From Cryptomeria japonica (lineage: Eukaryota > Streptophyta > Pinopsida > Cupressales > Cupressaceae): 64,000 nucleotides of DNA. The stretch spans positions 404,171,389 through 404,235,388 of the forward strand of contig NC_081408.1 of the NCBI RefSeq assembly GCF_030272615.1. Reading direction: 5' to 3'. Of this stretch, positions 10,891-21,299 are shown piece by piece. The notes beneath the pieces were generated by a model. The model was not told where the DNA came from. It made no database searches and saw only the letters and a list, made by a program, of their open reading frames with translations. Numbering within the stretch: position 1 is the stretch's first letter; every line of letters begins with the position of its first letter. The translations under genes and the position numbers were made by a program.

Positions 10891-11479
10891 CAGTGCTGAC
10901 AAAGTCAGTTGGTCATCTTTGACCATTAATATTTCTTCACTCGGGATTCATCTTGAGAAATGGTTTGGTAGAGTTAATGTTTGTATATCAGAGTACACGC
11001 CTATTAGTTTGCAAGGTCCAGAAAGGTGTTTTGACCAATTTGAAAATTACATCTTTGCGATTAAATGTGAAAATGTGGCGTAAGCGCCTGAAAGTTGCAA
11101 AACTCCGTTTAATGATCAGAAAATGGTGCCGATCGATTCCAAAGGCATGTTCAAGGTTCCTGAGGTGTTTTCAATGGTTAGTTGCATGAAAACAATTTTT
11201 GTTTTAGCCGGACCCACTTTGGGGCCCGACCTGACTTGTAGCTTCATGCATCTTTTTAGGCAAAGTTTTAATTGTTATTTTAAATCATGTGTTTTATGAT
11301 TTAAGAGATATAGAAGGAGTTAGATAATGTTATAAGAGCAATATGGACATTAATGGTACATTGAAGTAGATGCCTGGCTATTTAATAGTTGAAAGGGCGT
11401 AAAACCAATGTTTTTGAATTTTGATAGCATTCTCCCAGGCAAATGGTTGGAAAATGTTAAAATGGCTCAAACCTTCAAA

Positions 11480-12170
11480 GTAAATGCAATTGGGAGGTGT
11501 AAAATCAATACCACGTAACCCTTGGAAGTGTCTTCATTGCTGTTCATGGTGTTTAAAAGGGGATTAAATAAATTTCAGCTAATGCAATTGGCATGTGCCA
11601 GCTCCCTCTTCACCATAATGGGGAAGGCTTAAGTTGAAACTCTCAAGCAAATGTAATTTAGCAGATTCACCAGCATTTCCTCCCTGCTGTGGTTTTTAGA
11701 AGGCATTTTATATTTCTTAAAACAAATGCAATCTACAGTCTTTGCCAGCTCCTCCCCTGCATTGGAAACAAAGGGCAGTGTAAGGCTTCATAAACTTTCA
11801 AGTAATTGCAATTTGGCAGGTGTATCGCTAGAGACTCCCATTTGGCGTGGCATGTAAAAGTGCAAGAGAAACTTTAAAGCTATTCGTTGGCTGGTGTAAA
11901 GCTAAAACCCCCCCTCTCCATGTGAAATTCTAGATCTGTAGTGTGGCAATAAAGGGGGCCAATAAACTTTTAGCAAATGCAAATGGCATGTTAAATGCCA
12001 GCCATAAACTCTCCTCCCCTATGTGAAAAATGTTGAAAAGGCTGAAGGAAACTTTCAAATGAATTAAAACCTTTGGCAGGTTTAGAGCCAACATTCTCCT
12101 CTCATGCATGGCATTGAAAAAGGACAATAGAAATTGTAAAGCAAATGCAGTTGGAAGGTGTGGAGTGAAT
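11480..12170 (+). repeat. degenerate 70-100-bp tandem array next to the 3' LTR of A
   Basis: The core AAATGCAATT with a following TTGGCAGGTGTAAA-like word recurs near 11482, 11580, 11649, 11724, 11803, 11876, 11975, 12060 and 12143, often preceded by AAACTTTCAAG. That is nine drifted units with spacings of about 70-100 bases, the last leading into the purine tract before the 3' LTR. It is noncoding in all frames. Confidence 0.65.
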
Positions 12171-12173
12171 CCA

Positions 12174-14051
12174 CGACCAGAGCATCATCTGCTGTGTGGT
12201 ATGTTGGAATGGCAAAGAAAACCCTTCAAAAAATGCACTTTGCCAGGCAAAATGCATTAATCCCACATTGGCTAGGTGTGGGAAAATTTATGTATTTAAA
12301 AGCAAAGGCCCACATAACCATAGTGTCAAAGCCTTGAAGGCTTTTGACACAAGTGCAAGCTTGACGCCCGGATGGACCCCACGCGCGTGTTCGCAAATCC
12401 TGAGGCGAGGAGGCTAGCCGACGACTAGTGGACCCCATGCGTGTGCACGGTTCTAGAGGCAAATTTTGCAAAGAAATGGTGAGTTAGCTGGTGAGCAGGT
12501 TTGTAGCAGATCAATGATGTGCACTGTTTCGTGAAGCAAAAGTGCACACCAGTTACCCATTGTGAAGCAGCAAAATGTTAAAGATCGTGCAGGTTCATTG
12601 AAGATCTATGGTTGGCGCTATTTCATGAAGAGAAGATGCATGCCAGTTACCCTTCATGAAATGGCGAAAGGTGATGTGGCAGGTCGGAGTGGCAATCCGA
12701 CTGGCGGGTCCGAGTGTTTTGGTGACGACGTGACAGACAGGTGGCGATCCACGAGGTGGTGACATGGCAAACACGTGGCTGACATATGAGGTGTCATCCC
12801 AGGTGGAAAAAGGTGGATTTAAGAGCAAATCGTAGGTCACCATGTGGCAGGACGTAGGGCCAAAAATCAGGCAAAAATCAAAATTAAATATATAGTGCAG
12901 ACTATAGTGTAAAAATGAAAAATTTAAATGATGGTCTGCATTCAAAGTTTAATTTGCTCAGAGGGTATTTTTTTCCCGAAATAGAAAGTATCATATACCG
13001 TTGGAAAGATCTGAAGATGACGAATCCATTTGTGAAGTTTGGTTCAACAAACATATGATATTTTGAGAGCAGTTTACACAGGAAGAAAAGGAGATTTATT
13101 GTAATTGGGGAAAGAGGACACTTGGCATGTGGTGATGCATTCTGGTCTTTTCCCTCTCCTTTATATTTGCATTTATTATCAATTGTAATCGTTCCATAAT
13201 TTTGGAGGAAGTGCTCCAGATTTTCATGGTTTCCAATTCTGAGTTTTCTTCAAGATTGTACAGGGCAATGTCTGTTTTCAAGTAACGGAGTTTTAATTCT
13301 TGCTGTAGGTGTTATTTGTTGCAAGTTCTTATGTATGTAAGGCATGCATAAATTCACACAAATTTGTCTTTGAGATATATATTTCTTTGTTTCAAATTAA
13401 ATTGTCAAGGAGGCTGAAATTTGTCATCTCGAGGAGATTGTTGTGATTATTTGCAGGGATTCTTCAAGGAAGAATTTAAATTCTATAATTTATCATGGAT
13501 GATGGAGTATATTTTCAAGATCTGATGATTTTGTGAATGAGCTTAGTAATGCATTTATACAAGGCATTAATGTATGAATATTTAATGATGAAAATGGATT
13601 TGCAGTAGAAGTTTTCATTTACAGTTTGATGTATGACTCTGTTGCCCTTGGATAAGGCACCAGTCTTGCAATTCTGGGGATTCTCAGAGATCTTAAATAA
13701 AAAAAATCAGAATATCTTTCTTTGTTTTCTATTATGTGGAAATGTTACACTTATCTCATGCTTCAACTTAGTTGAGATGTCAATGTAGATCTAGCCCATC
13801 TACAGTAACCTCCTAGTTGTTAAGCTTTGTGAGATCTATCTGCTTTATTGATGTTGTCATATGTGGGTAAATGAGTCTGATTCAGTGCATCAAAGGGTAT
13901 CCCCCCCTAGGTCTAGTAGAACCTGAAGTGCAGGAGGATCAATTAGGGTCCTATGTTATGTTGTCCAAGTCCTAATGTGTTTCATAGGTTGAAATTGGCC
14001 ATTTCATAGAAGGATTGCAGGTGAACTTGGGTTAACCAGATTTGGTGAACA
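12174..14051 (+). repeat. 3' LTR of element A
   Basis: This is the second copy of the 1.88-kb repeat, starting CGACCAG (the first starts TGACTAG) and ending GGTGAACA. It is preceded by a purine-rich tract. Many CG dinucleotides of the 5' LTR are TG or CA here. The right neighbour is ATAGGC, then the TCAAT duplication of element B. Confidence 0.92.
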
Positions 14052-14062
14052 ATAGGCTCAAT

Positions 14063-14613
14063 TGATGAGGATGCAACAGTTCTTGATGCTTCAATTTATT
14101 TCCAAATCAACCAACCAACATACATTCATTGGTGTTTGGGGTCTTTAAAGATATCTCCCAAATGACCACAACTTTATCCAATTGTTTTTCAAACTGAACT
14201 GACCGTTGGAGAATCACAACTTACAAAAAGTGCAAAATTGTCATGACAACAAATTGACAATATGACAACTTTTGCATAATTCGACCAATTTAGACTCTAG
14301 AATATTATAGTCCCCCAAAATAATTACATTTGATTCTAAAAAATGAAAAATGACTCAAATAGACTTGTTGTCACTTGATCCCTCAATTAAATCCATTGTG
14401 ACCCTTATTAACTCAATTTTCTCTACTAGACCCTAGATGACAATTTGACCCAGACCCTAGATGACAATTTGACCCAAACATGGACAAACTTGTCACACTT
14501 GTAGGACATTGAATTAGAAAAAGGACCCATAAGGTCTTATTAATTCCTTCTAGGCTAATATAAAATCATCTTATTCTTGGTTCATGTCTTCATAGGTAGG
14601 TGCTCCTACACCA
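14063..14613 (-). repeat. 3' LTR of element B
   Basis: 551 bp, matching 19270-19796. It is longer mainly because of a perfect 24-bp tandem duplication (14429-14452 and 14453-14476) that is single in the other LTR (19635-19658). The duplication therefore arose after insertion, or in only one of the two LTRs. Confidence 0.93.
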
Positions 14614-14639
14614 TACTCCCCAGGTGAAATTTGTCTCAA

Positions 14640-15793
14640 GTTCTCTTAGAGACCAACTGCTGCAAATCACCACCCTGCTTTTTGATATCTTCCTCCAATA
14701 GCCAGGTAGCTTCTGAGTCAGGAAGGCCCTACCATTTAACTAAGTGCTCAAAATAGGTCTTGTGCCTTGTTTTATTGGCTTCCCTACTATCCAAAATGCA
14801 CTCCATCTTAGGTGGCTCCTTAGGTAGTAAGTGCTTTATCCATTCTTCACTTTCCTGAATAGATTCACCTGCACATTCTCCTGTAGTAGGACTCCTATAC
14901 AATTTTAGATCAGACACATTGAATATAGGTGAAATAGAAATATCATCAAGGAGTTCAATTTTGTAAGCATTAGGACCATATTTAGCCAAAATTTTACAAG
15001 GTTCAATTCTTCTCATCATCAACTTGCTATGGCTTCCCTTGGGAAACTTGTCCTTGCTAAGATGAACCATGACCATGTCACCCACTTGGAACTGCACATC
15101 TCTCCTTCTCTGATCCACTCTTACTTTTACCTTTTGACTGTTTTGTTGTAAGGTATCTCTAACTTGTTGGTGCACCTCTTTCATAGCCTCTGCAAATTCA
15201 TTAGCATGTCCACTCCTCTTGTCCAACCCCTGGACATATCTCAATTCAAACAATCCTCTTGGATGACTACCATACACAATCTAAAAAGGACTCAGACCTA
15301 TACTTCTGTTTGTTGAATCATTATAGGCATACTCTGCCTAAGGTATCACCACATCCCAACTACTGCAATGATCCTTTGTTAAACACCTAAGAAGATTTCC
15401 CAATGACCTATTCACAACTTCAGTTTGGTCATCAGTTTGAGGGTGATAGGTTGAGCTAAAAGACAAATTTGTGCCTAATCTTTTCCACAAGGTTCTCAAA
15501 AAATGCCCTACAAACTTACTGTCCTGATCAAATACAATACTCAAAGGCAACCCATGGATTCTAACAATCTCTCTAAAAAACAATCCTGCAATATAGCTAG
15601 CATCATTTGTGGTTTTACAAGGAATAAAGTGAGCCATCTTGTTGAATCTGTCTACCACAACAAACACACTATCATGACCTGTCTTTGTCTTGGGTAATCC
15701 CATCACAAAATCCATACTCAAACTTTCCCATGGTCTACTTGGTATAGGCAAAGGTTGGTACAAACTTGCATTGGTTGCGACCCCCTTTGCTCT
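14640..15793 (-). pseudogene. element B integrase core and chromodomain
   Basis: 15338-15763 carries the catalytic core: SMDFVMGLPKTKTGHDSVFVVVDR (first Asp), VFDQDSKFVG (second Asp) and STYHPQTDDQTEVVNR (Glu), so the DDE residues look kept. After a stop and short gap, 14729-15277 gives YGSHPRGLFELR, a conserved GDMVMVHLSK linker and FNVSDLKLYR. The C-terminal chromodomain is split by a stop at 14729: KTYFEHLVKW then GLPDSEATWLLEEDI below it. The chromodomain would steer integration to particular chromatin. Confidence 0.92.
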
Positions 15794-16330
15794 CTAACAC
15801 ATAATACAACTCTCTACAAACTTTCTGATATCAATCTGCATCTTAGCCCAAAAGTAAAACCTCCTAACTAGGTCCAAAGTCTTATTTAGCCCAAAGTGAC
15901 CTCCTAAACCATCACTATTTTTCTCCTTTACTACATTATCCCTCATTGAACATCTAGGGATACATAATTGACATCCCTTGAACAAAAGACCACCCTGCAA
16001 GGTGTAGTCAGAAAATTCTCCATGAAAAGCATTTGCAAACTCACTGCATACCTTATACATTTCCTTAAAATCTTGGTCCTCTTCATACAATCCTTTGAGT
16101 GCTTCAACGCCCATACTTTGCAACTGCACTTCTTGCACTGTCAACACCCTCCTACTTAGAGCATCTGCAACCTTATTGGCTACCCCTTTCTTGTGCTTGA
16201 TGATGAAGGTGTATTCTTGAAGACTTTCAACCCATTTCATATGCCTATGACTGAGCTTCTCTTGTCCATTCAAAAAACTAAGAGCATGATTGCCAATATA
16301 CATAATAAACTCCTTAGGAAGCAAGTAATG
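15794..16330 (-). pseudogene. element B RNase H end and integrase zinc-binding domain
   Basis: One open frame of 176 codons. It starts in the C-terminal part of RNase H ([38 protein letters not shown]) and runs to the integrase HHCC finger (GHFGLNKTLDLVRRFYFW, then CIMC). It ends at a stop just before the core domain. It overlaps the upstream RNase H frame by about 55 bases in a different frame, showing one frameshift near 16310. Confidence 0.9.
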
Positions 16331-17440
16331 CCTCCACTTTTCAGAGCTTGTACCATAGCATACAACTCTAAATCATATGAGGAATACTTCCTCTTTGCTT
16401 CATTTATTTTTTTACTAAAAAAGGCCACCGGTCTCCCCTCTTGGCTCAATACTGCTCCTATAGCCAAACCACTTGCATCACATTCAATGGTGAAGACCTT
16501 ACTGAAATGAGGCAATACTAGGACTGGGTAATTGGCAACTTTTTGTTTCAAACACTCAAAACTCTTATCTTCTTCTTTGGTCCACACAAACTTCACCTTA
16601 CCACCACCCTTGATGGTTTCTAACATAGGTGCACAAATATCACTGTAATTTCTAATGAATTTCCTATAAAATGTTGCCAAACCATGAAAACTTCTTACCT
16701 GTCTGGTTGTCTTAGGTGCAGGCTAGTTCAGAATAGCCTCTACCTTGGAAGAATCCATCTTCAAGTCACCCTTAGAGATGACAAAGCCTAAGTACAACAA
16801 CTCCTTCTTCATGAAGTCACACTTTTCTAAATTTAACATCAACTTTTGCTCCTCCAGCCGCTTCAAAACTATCTCCAAGTGTTTCAAGTGCTCCTCCTTT
16901 CTCTTACTGCACCAATATGTCATCAAGGTAGACTACCACAAATTTCCCTATAAACTCTGCAACACTTCATTCATTAGTCTCATAAAGGTGCTAGGGGCTT
17001 TTGAAAGGCCAAAAGGCATCACAAGCCACTCATACAACCCTTCATTGGTTTTAAACATAGTCTTCCATGCATCCCCCTCTCTTATCCTTATCTGATGGTA
17101 CCCACTCTTGAGGTCAATTTTAGAGAAAAAGGTGGCTCCCCCTAAATAATCCATTAGGTCCTCTATCCTTGGAATAGGAAACCTATATCTGATGGTTATC
17201 CTATTGATAGCCCTAGAATCAATACAAAGCCTCCATTTCCCATCCTTCTTTGGGGCTAAAATAGTAGGTACTGCACACGGGCTAAGGCTCTTTCTCACCA
17301 ACCCTTTATCTAGGAGCTCTTGTATTTGCCTAGCTATCTCTTCATTCTTCTATGGGGTCATTTTATATGCTGCTTTGTTAGGAAGTACTACTCTCGATAT
17401 GAGGTTAATCTGATGACTAATATCTCAGATAGGTGGCAAG
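16270..17440 (-). pseudogene. element B reverse transcriptase and RNase H
   Basis: 16948-17301 contains [47 protein letters not shown] (first catalytic Asp) and [19 protein letters not shown]. The active-site block falls at the frame break near 16930: MMTYW precedes the KRKEEHLKHLE stretch, where the intact homologue would have its Asp pair. 16723-16926 carries the thumb. 16270-16680 carries the RT end ([12 protein letters not shown]) and RNase H ([31 protein letters not shown]). Confidence 0.92.
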
Positions 17441-17449
17441 GAATCAGGT

Positions 17450-18222
17450 ATATCTTCCGCAACCACTCCTTTGTACCAGTCTAGCAGTTCCCTCACCGCC
17501 TTAGGTCCTATCTCACTCACACCCTTCTTCCTATCTTCCTTGGGCTTCACAATCAAAGAAAAACCTACTCCACCTTCCTCCTTTAGTGTATCAAGGAATT
17601 ATTTTTCCCCTACCATCATTACACTAGATCCTACATGTTGTGGATCTCCTTCTACCACTAATTGTATCCTAAAGGTCACACCATCCTTTTGGAAAGAGTA
17701 AGCATTCTTTTCTCCATCATGATGAGCCTTTCTATCAATCTACCATGGTCTGCCAAGCAAAAGATGGCAAGCATCCATTGGAAGTATGTCACACAAAAGT
17801 TTATCCTTATACCCTCCAATACTGAACTCTACCCATGCTTATTCATTGATGAGTATGTGTTGCCCTTTGTTCAACCAACTGACCCTATATGGACAACTAT
17901 GGGGTATTCTCTCTAAGTTCAACTTGTTTATTGCTTCCAAAGATACAATGTTATCAATAGACCCTGAATCTATGACAACTTTAAAAACCTTACCTTGAAT
18001 CTTGTAGTTGAATCTAAACAAAGCCTTTCTTTGGGGTGGCTCAGTCTTCACTGGTTCCTTGATCAGTGTCCTCTTGATCATCAGGTTCTCTCCCATCTCT
18101 GATGTCAAATTCACTTCAGGAGATGTCACACTCCTTGCATCTTCTTGAGTCAAAGTGGTTCTCCTCTCACCACCATGAGATGTTGAGGCCTTCTCTGGAC
18201 ACTTGTAAGCTGGGTGCCCCAT
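17450..18222 (-). pseudogene. element B protease region
   Basis: 17839-18222 encodes a retropepsin-like domain: FRFNYKIQGKVFKVVIDSGSIDNIVS, with the D-S-G active site at about residue 79, followed by SLEAINKLNLERIPH. The N-terminal part is the continuation of the gag zinc-knuckle frame (MGHPAYKCPEK). 17450-17838 is the linker to RT, without an intact frame. The usual Ala or Thr after DSG is Ser followed by Ile-Asp. Confidence 0.85.
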
Positions 18223-19215
18223 CTAATTGCAGTTATAGAATCTCATACTGGAGAACTTGGATCCTCTCCCCGATCCATTTGTCCCACCTCTTCCATTAGG
18301 TCTTCTCCCACAGTAGGATCCTCTGCTACTTGAGTCCCCAAATTCCTCTCCTTGGCTAGAATCACCACTAGACCTTTGGTTAGGACTTCTTATTCAAAAA
18401 CTGCCTCTACCTCTGAAACTTCTCCCTCCTTTACCTCTATTACCCTGCTAATTTCTTTTTATTTTCTCTCCTTCCCTTAGGGCCAATTGAAAACACTTGT
18501 TCATTATCTCTGGTGCCAAGATACTAATCTCATCTTGGATGTTCATCCTTAGGCTATTCAAGTACCTGACCACTTTCTATGGCTCTTCTTCTTGTCTCTT
18601 TGATTTGAGACCGAGTTTATGAAACTCCTCTGTATATGAATTAACATCAAGGTCTCTTTTTCTAACATTCTACATTTTTTTGTACATCTGCACTTCATAG
18701 TCAATGGGCATGAATTGTGCCTTGACTTTAGCCTTCATCCTTTCCCAGGAGGTTATCATACTTTTTCCCTCCTTAACTCTCTCCCCTTGTACATAGTTCC
18801 ACCATGTTAGACCATACCCCTTCAACCTTTCTTTTTCCTACTTAACCCCCTTATCTTCAAGGATTTCTTTGTACTCAAAATGACTGGTCAATGCTTCAAT
18901 CCAGTCTATCACCTCTTTTGCTTCCATACTTACACTATATAAAGGCAACCCATCAATAGTGTCCCTATTGAATAATGTCAAGGCATCTATAAATACCCTT
19001 TGATCTGCAGGTATCTCCTCTACCTACTTAGAGGATTCACCATCTTCTTTATCCCCTTCTTCATTAGTTTCACTTCCATCTTCCTTATCCTTAGTCTTTT
19101 TCAATTCTTCAAGCTTGGACTCAAGCATCTCTTCAATCAAATTCTTCACCGCATCTTGTGACAAACTCTTAGGAGGCATTCTATCGACCCCTATTTCAAT
19201 CTCTTCCTCTGACAT
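18223..19215 (-). pseudogene. element B gag
   Basis: The start at 19215 gives MSEEEIEIGVDRMPPK and a Lys/Glu-rich coiled stretch to a stop at 19024. The minus-strand reading then continues with stops through a retrotransposon-gag domain (TLFNRDTIDGLPLYS, EVIDWIEALTSHFEYKE, FHKLGLKSKRQEEEP). A Gly/Arg/Ser-rich tail precedes the CCHC knuckle around 18199-18242 (FYNCN, MGHPAYKC). The start is about 35 bases inside the PBS, as expected for a gag leader. Confidence 0.85.
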
Positions 19216-19255
19216 ACACTAAGACCACACCACCCAAGTGATCTTCAAACTCCTT

Positions 19256-19267
19256 CTTTGATACCAA
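19256..19267 (-). other. element B primer-binding site
   Basis: On the minus strand TTGGTATCAAAG lies two bases inside the 5' LTR end, close to the initiator-Met PBS TGGTATCAGAGC used by many plant LTR elements. Confidence 0.8.
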
Positions 19268-19269
19268 TA

Positions 19270-19796
19270 TGATGAGGAGGCAACAGTTCTTGATGCTTCA
19301 ATTTCTTTCCAAATCAACCAACCAACATACATCCTTCGATATTTGGGGCCTTTAAAGATCTCCCAAACAAACACAACTTCCTTTAATTGTTTTTTCAAAC
19401 TGAACTGACTGTTGGAGAATCACAACTTACAAAAAGTGCAAAATTATCTTGACAACAAATTGACAATATGACAACTTTTGCATAATTTGACCAACTTAGA
19501 CTCTAGACTATCATAATCCCCTATAATGATTACATTTGATTGTAAAACATCAAAAATGAATCAAATATACTTTTGGTCACTTGATCCCTCAATTTAGACC
19601 ATTGTGACCCTTATTGACTCAATTTTCTCTACCAGACCCTAGATGACAATTTGACCCAAACATAGACAAACTTTTCACACTCCTAGGACATTGAATTACA
19701 AAAAGGACCCATAAGGTCTTATTACATTCCTTCTAGGCTAATAGAAAATCATCGTATTCTTGGTTCATGTCTTCATAGGTAGGTGCTCCTGCACCA
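19270..19796 (-). repeat. 5' LTR of element B
   Basis: 527 bp; on the minus strand it starts TGGTGCAGGAGCACC and ends CATCA. It is bounded by TCAAT on the outside and by the PBS on the inside. Confidence 0.93.
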
Positions 19797-19801
19797 TCAA
19801 T

Positions 19802-20576
19802 GCTCAACACAAATAACATGAATATAACCTCACACGCTACAACAACACATGCAGACCAAAACAATATCGGCTAAGACATAGTTTGGATCTAAATCAACAC
19901 TACACATAAGAATAACCTCCAAAAATTATACCTCGAACATCCACAACACGCTACAATCACCATGAATGTCACATAACACAAAGAACACCACTGAAACAGG
20001 AAAATGATCAACAATGCACACAACAATCAATGCAGACCATCAAAATAGATAAAACACAATCTAGAAACATCCACAAGCAATGTGAATCACCATAGAAACA
20101 ACCACAATAACACCACTTACTAGAATCACCATCATCAATATACTAAACCTCAAGAACACACGCTAAAATGACTGTGAAACTAAAAGATTCACTTGGGAAC
20201 CTCCAAATCATGAACCATCTAAATTGAGGACACATATGAACGTCCCAAACACTATGCCAAATTTGCAAAGAAAGATACTGCAATTCTGGAGCAATGCGGA
20301 GCATAAACTAGAACAGTGAACAACATGAACAACTAAACAACCAACCTCAATACCAAAACTCATAACTTGATCAAATCACCATTTGGACCACTAAAAATTT
20401 AGCTGAATCAACTAGAGATACTTATCACAAAACCCACTAAACTGCATCAGCTCATTTGCAACATACTGACCAAACCAACTCATTTAATTTGACTACAACA
20501 CTGAAATACACAGAAGAATATGTTGACATCAATGACAAAACATTATTCCAGCAAACTTCTCAGCAATATCCAAAAA
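19802..20576 (-). repeat. fragment of a D-family copia LTR
   Basis: It shares diagnostic words with the D-family LTRs: CAACACGCTACA, CATAACACAAAGAACA, CACCACTTA, and an end with ATATGTTGACATCAATGACA (compare 40750, 54620 and 31950). The left part of the LTR and its GGGGGG tract are missing, so this is a truncated, more diverged copy with no adjoining copia body. It contains no gene. Confidence 0.7.
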
Positions 20577-21299
20577 AAACCAACAAAATTACATATTTTG
20601 TCAACTGGCCTTCTTAAGAATAGGCTTGGTGAATTTATAAGAGAGAAAATCTATTATTAACTAACTACCACAATCACTCCACTCCTTAAAATCAGAAGGA
20701 TGACTTTTATTGAAAGCATAAAAACTAGGAAGAAAAAGGTTGAAGCAGAGTAGGAGTCTGCTCATGACAATTAATCTTCATTATATTCTCCTCCTATATC
20801 TACTCTACTAGTGGACATTGTGAGTAAATGAAAGGATAATTGTTCTCTAATTGAATCAAAGAGTGCTCAATTGCCATAATAGCTAGCTAGCTATTTGTAA
20901 CTATTTTAACTCCTTCTAGGTCTACTGTATTTGATCTCTTCAAGGATCTATTGCGACTTGGCAACTATGTTTAATGCTTCCTGAACAACCTGAGACATCA
21001 TCAATAGTTGCATTCAAGGGTTAATGTGAAAATATCCTTATTTATTCAAAATCAGTTAAAACATAACATTTATCATATTTCATAATAAAAAACACATTCA
21101 TTTAGCATTCATGGAATTCACTCAAAAAGGCTTCCAGACATCAAATGATTGCTTAAATTTATAGTTTAAAACAGATGTAAGTCATATAATTCCATGTCTT
21201 TTAAAAATATAAATGAGTCTCAAATAGCCTAAAAGGTCTAAATAAAAGATAAAAAATGGAGCTCATTACATCTGATGTTCCAACGTCTCCTGCTGCTCA
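20577..21299. other. no gene seen
   Basis: This AT-rich stretch has no convincing reading frame, terminal repeats or RNA gene. It separates the LTR fragment from the decayed gene on the minus strand. Confidence 0.5.

Larger units (their letters stand above)
5220..14051 (+). mobile_element. gag-only LTR retrotransposon A (TR-GAG-like)
   Basis: Two direct repeats of about 1.88 kb (5220-7095 and 12174-14051) bound a 5.1-kb interior. The 5' copy begins TG and both end GAACA. A PBS-like sequence follows the first repeat, and a purine-rich tract (GGAAGGTGTGGAGTGAA) precedes the second. The interior holds a retrotransposon-gag ORF, a second acidic ORF and two degenerate arrays, but nothing resembling protease, RT, RNase H or integrase. 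Known gag-only elements (TR-GAG) rely on enzymes from other elements; that is inferred here. I could not find a target-site duplication, partly because B inserted 12 bp beyond the right end. Confidence 0.85.
14063..19796 (-). mobile_element. Ty3/gypsy chromodomain element B, complete
   Basis: LTRs at 14063-14613 and 19270-19796 both read TG...CA on the minus strand. The element is flanked by a perfect 5-bp target duplication TCAAT (14058-14062 and 19797-19801). The minus-strand order gag, protease, RT, RNase H, integrase, chromodomain identifies a Ty3/gypsy chromovirus. A PBS resembling the initiator-Met type lies inside the 5' LTR boundary, and GGGGAGTA before the 3' LTR serves as polypurine tract. 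Stops and frameshifts disable the polyprotein. Confidence 0.95.

Noticed and set aside
10953-11189. 78-codon basic frame in element A
   Set aside because: Lies between the two degenerate arrays, with no motif and no continuation upstream or downstream.
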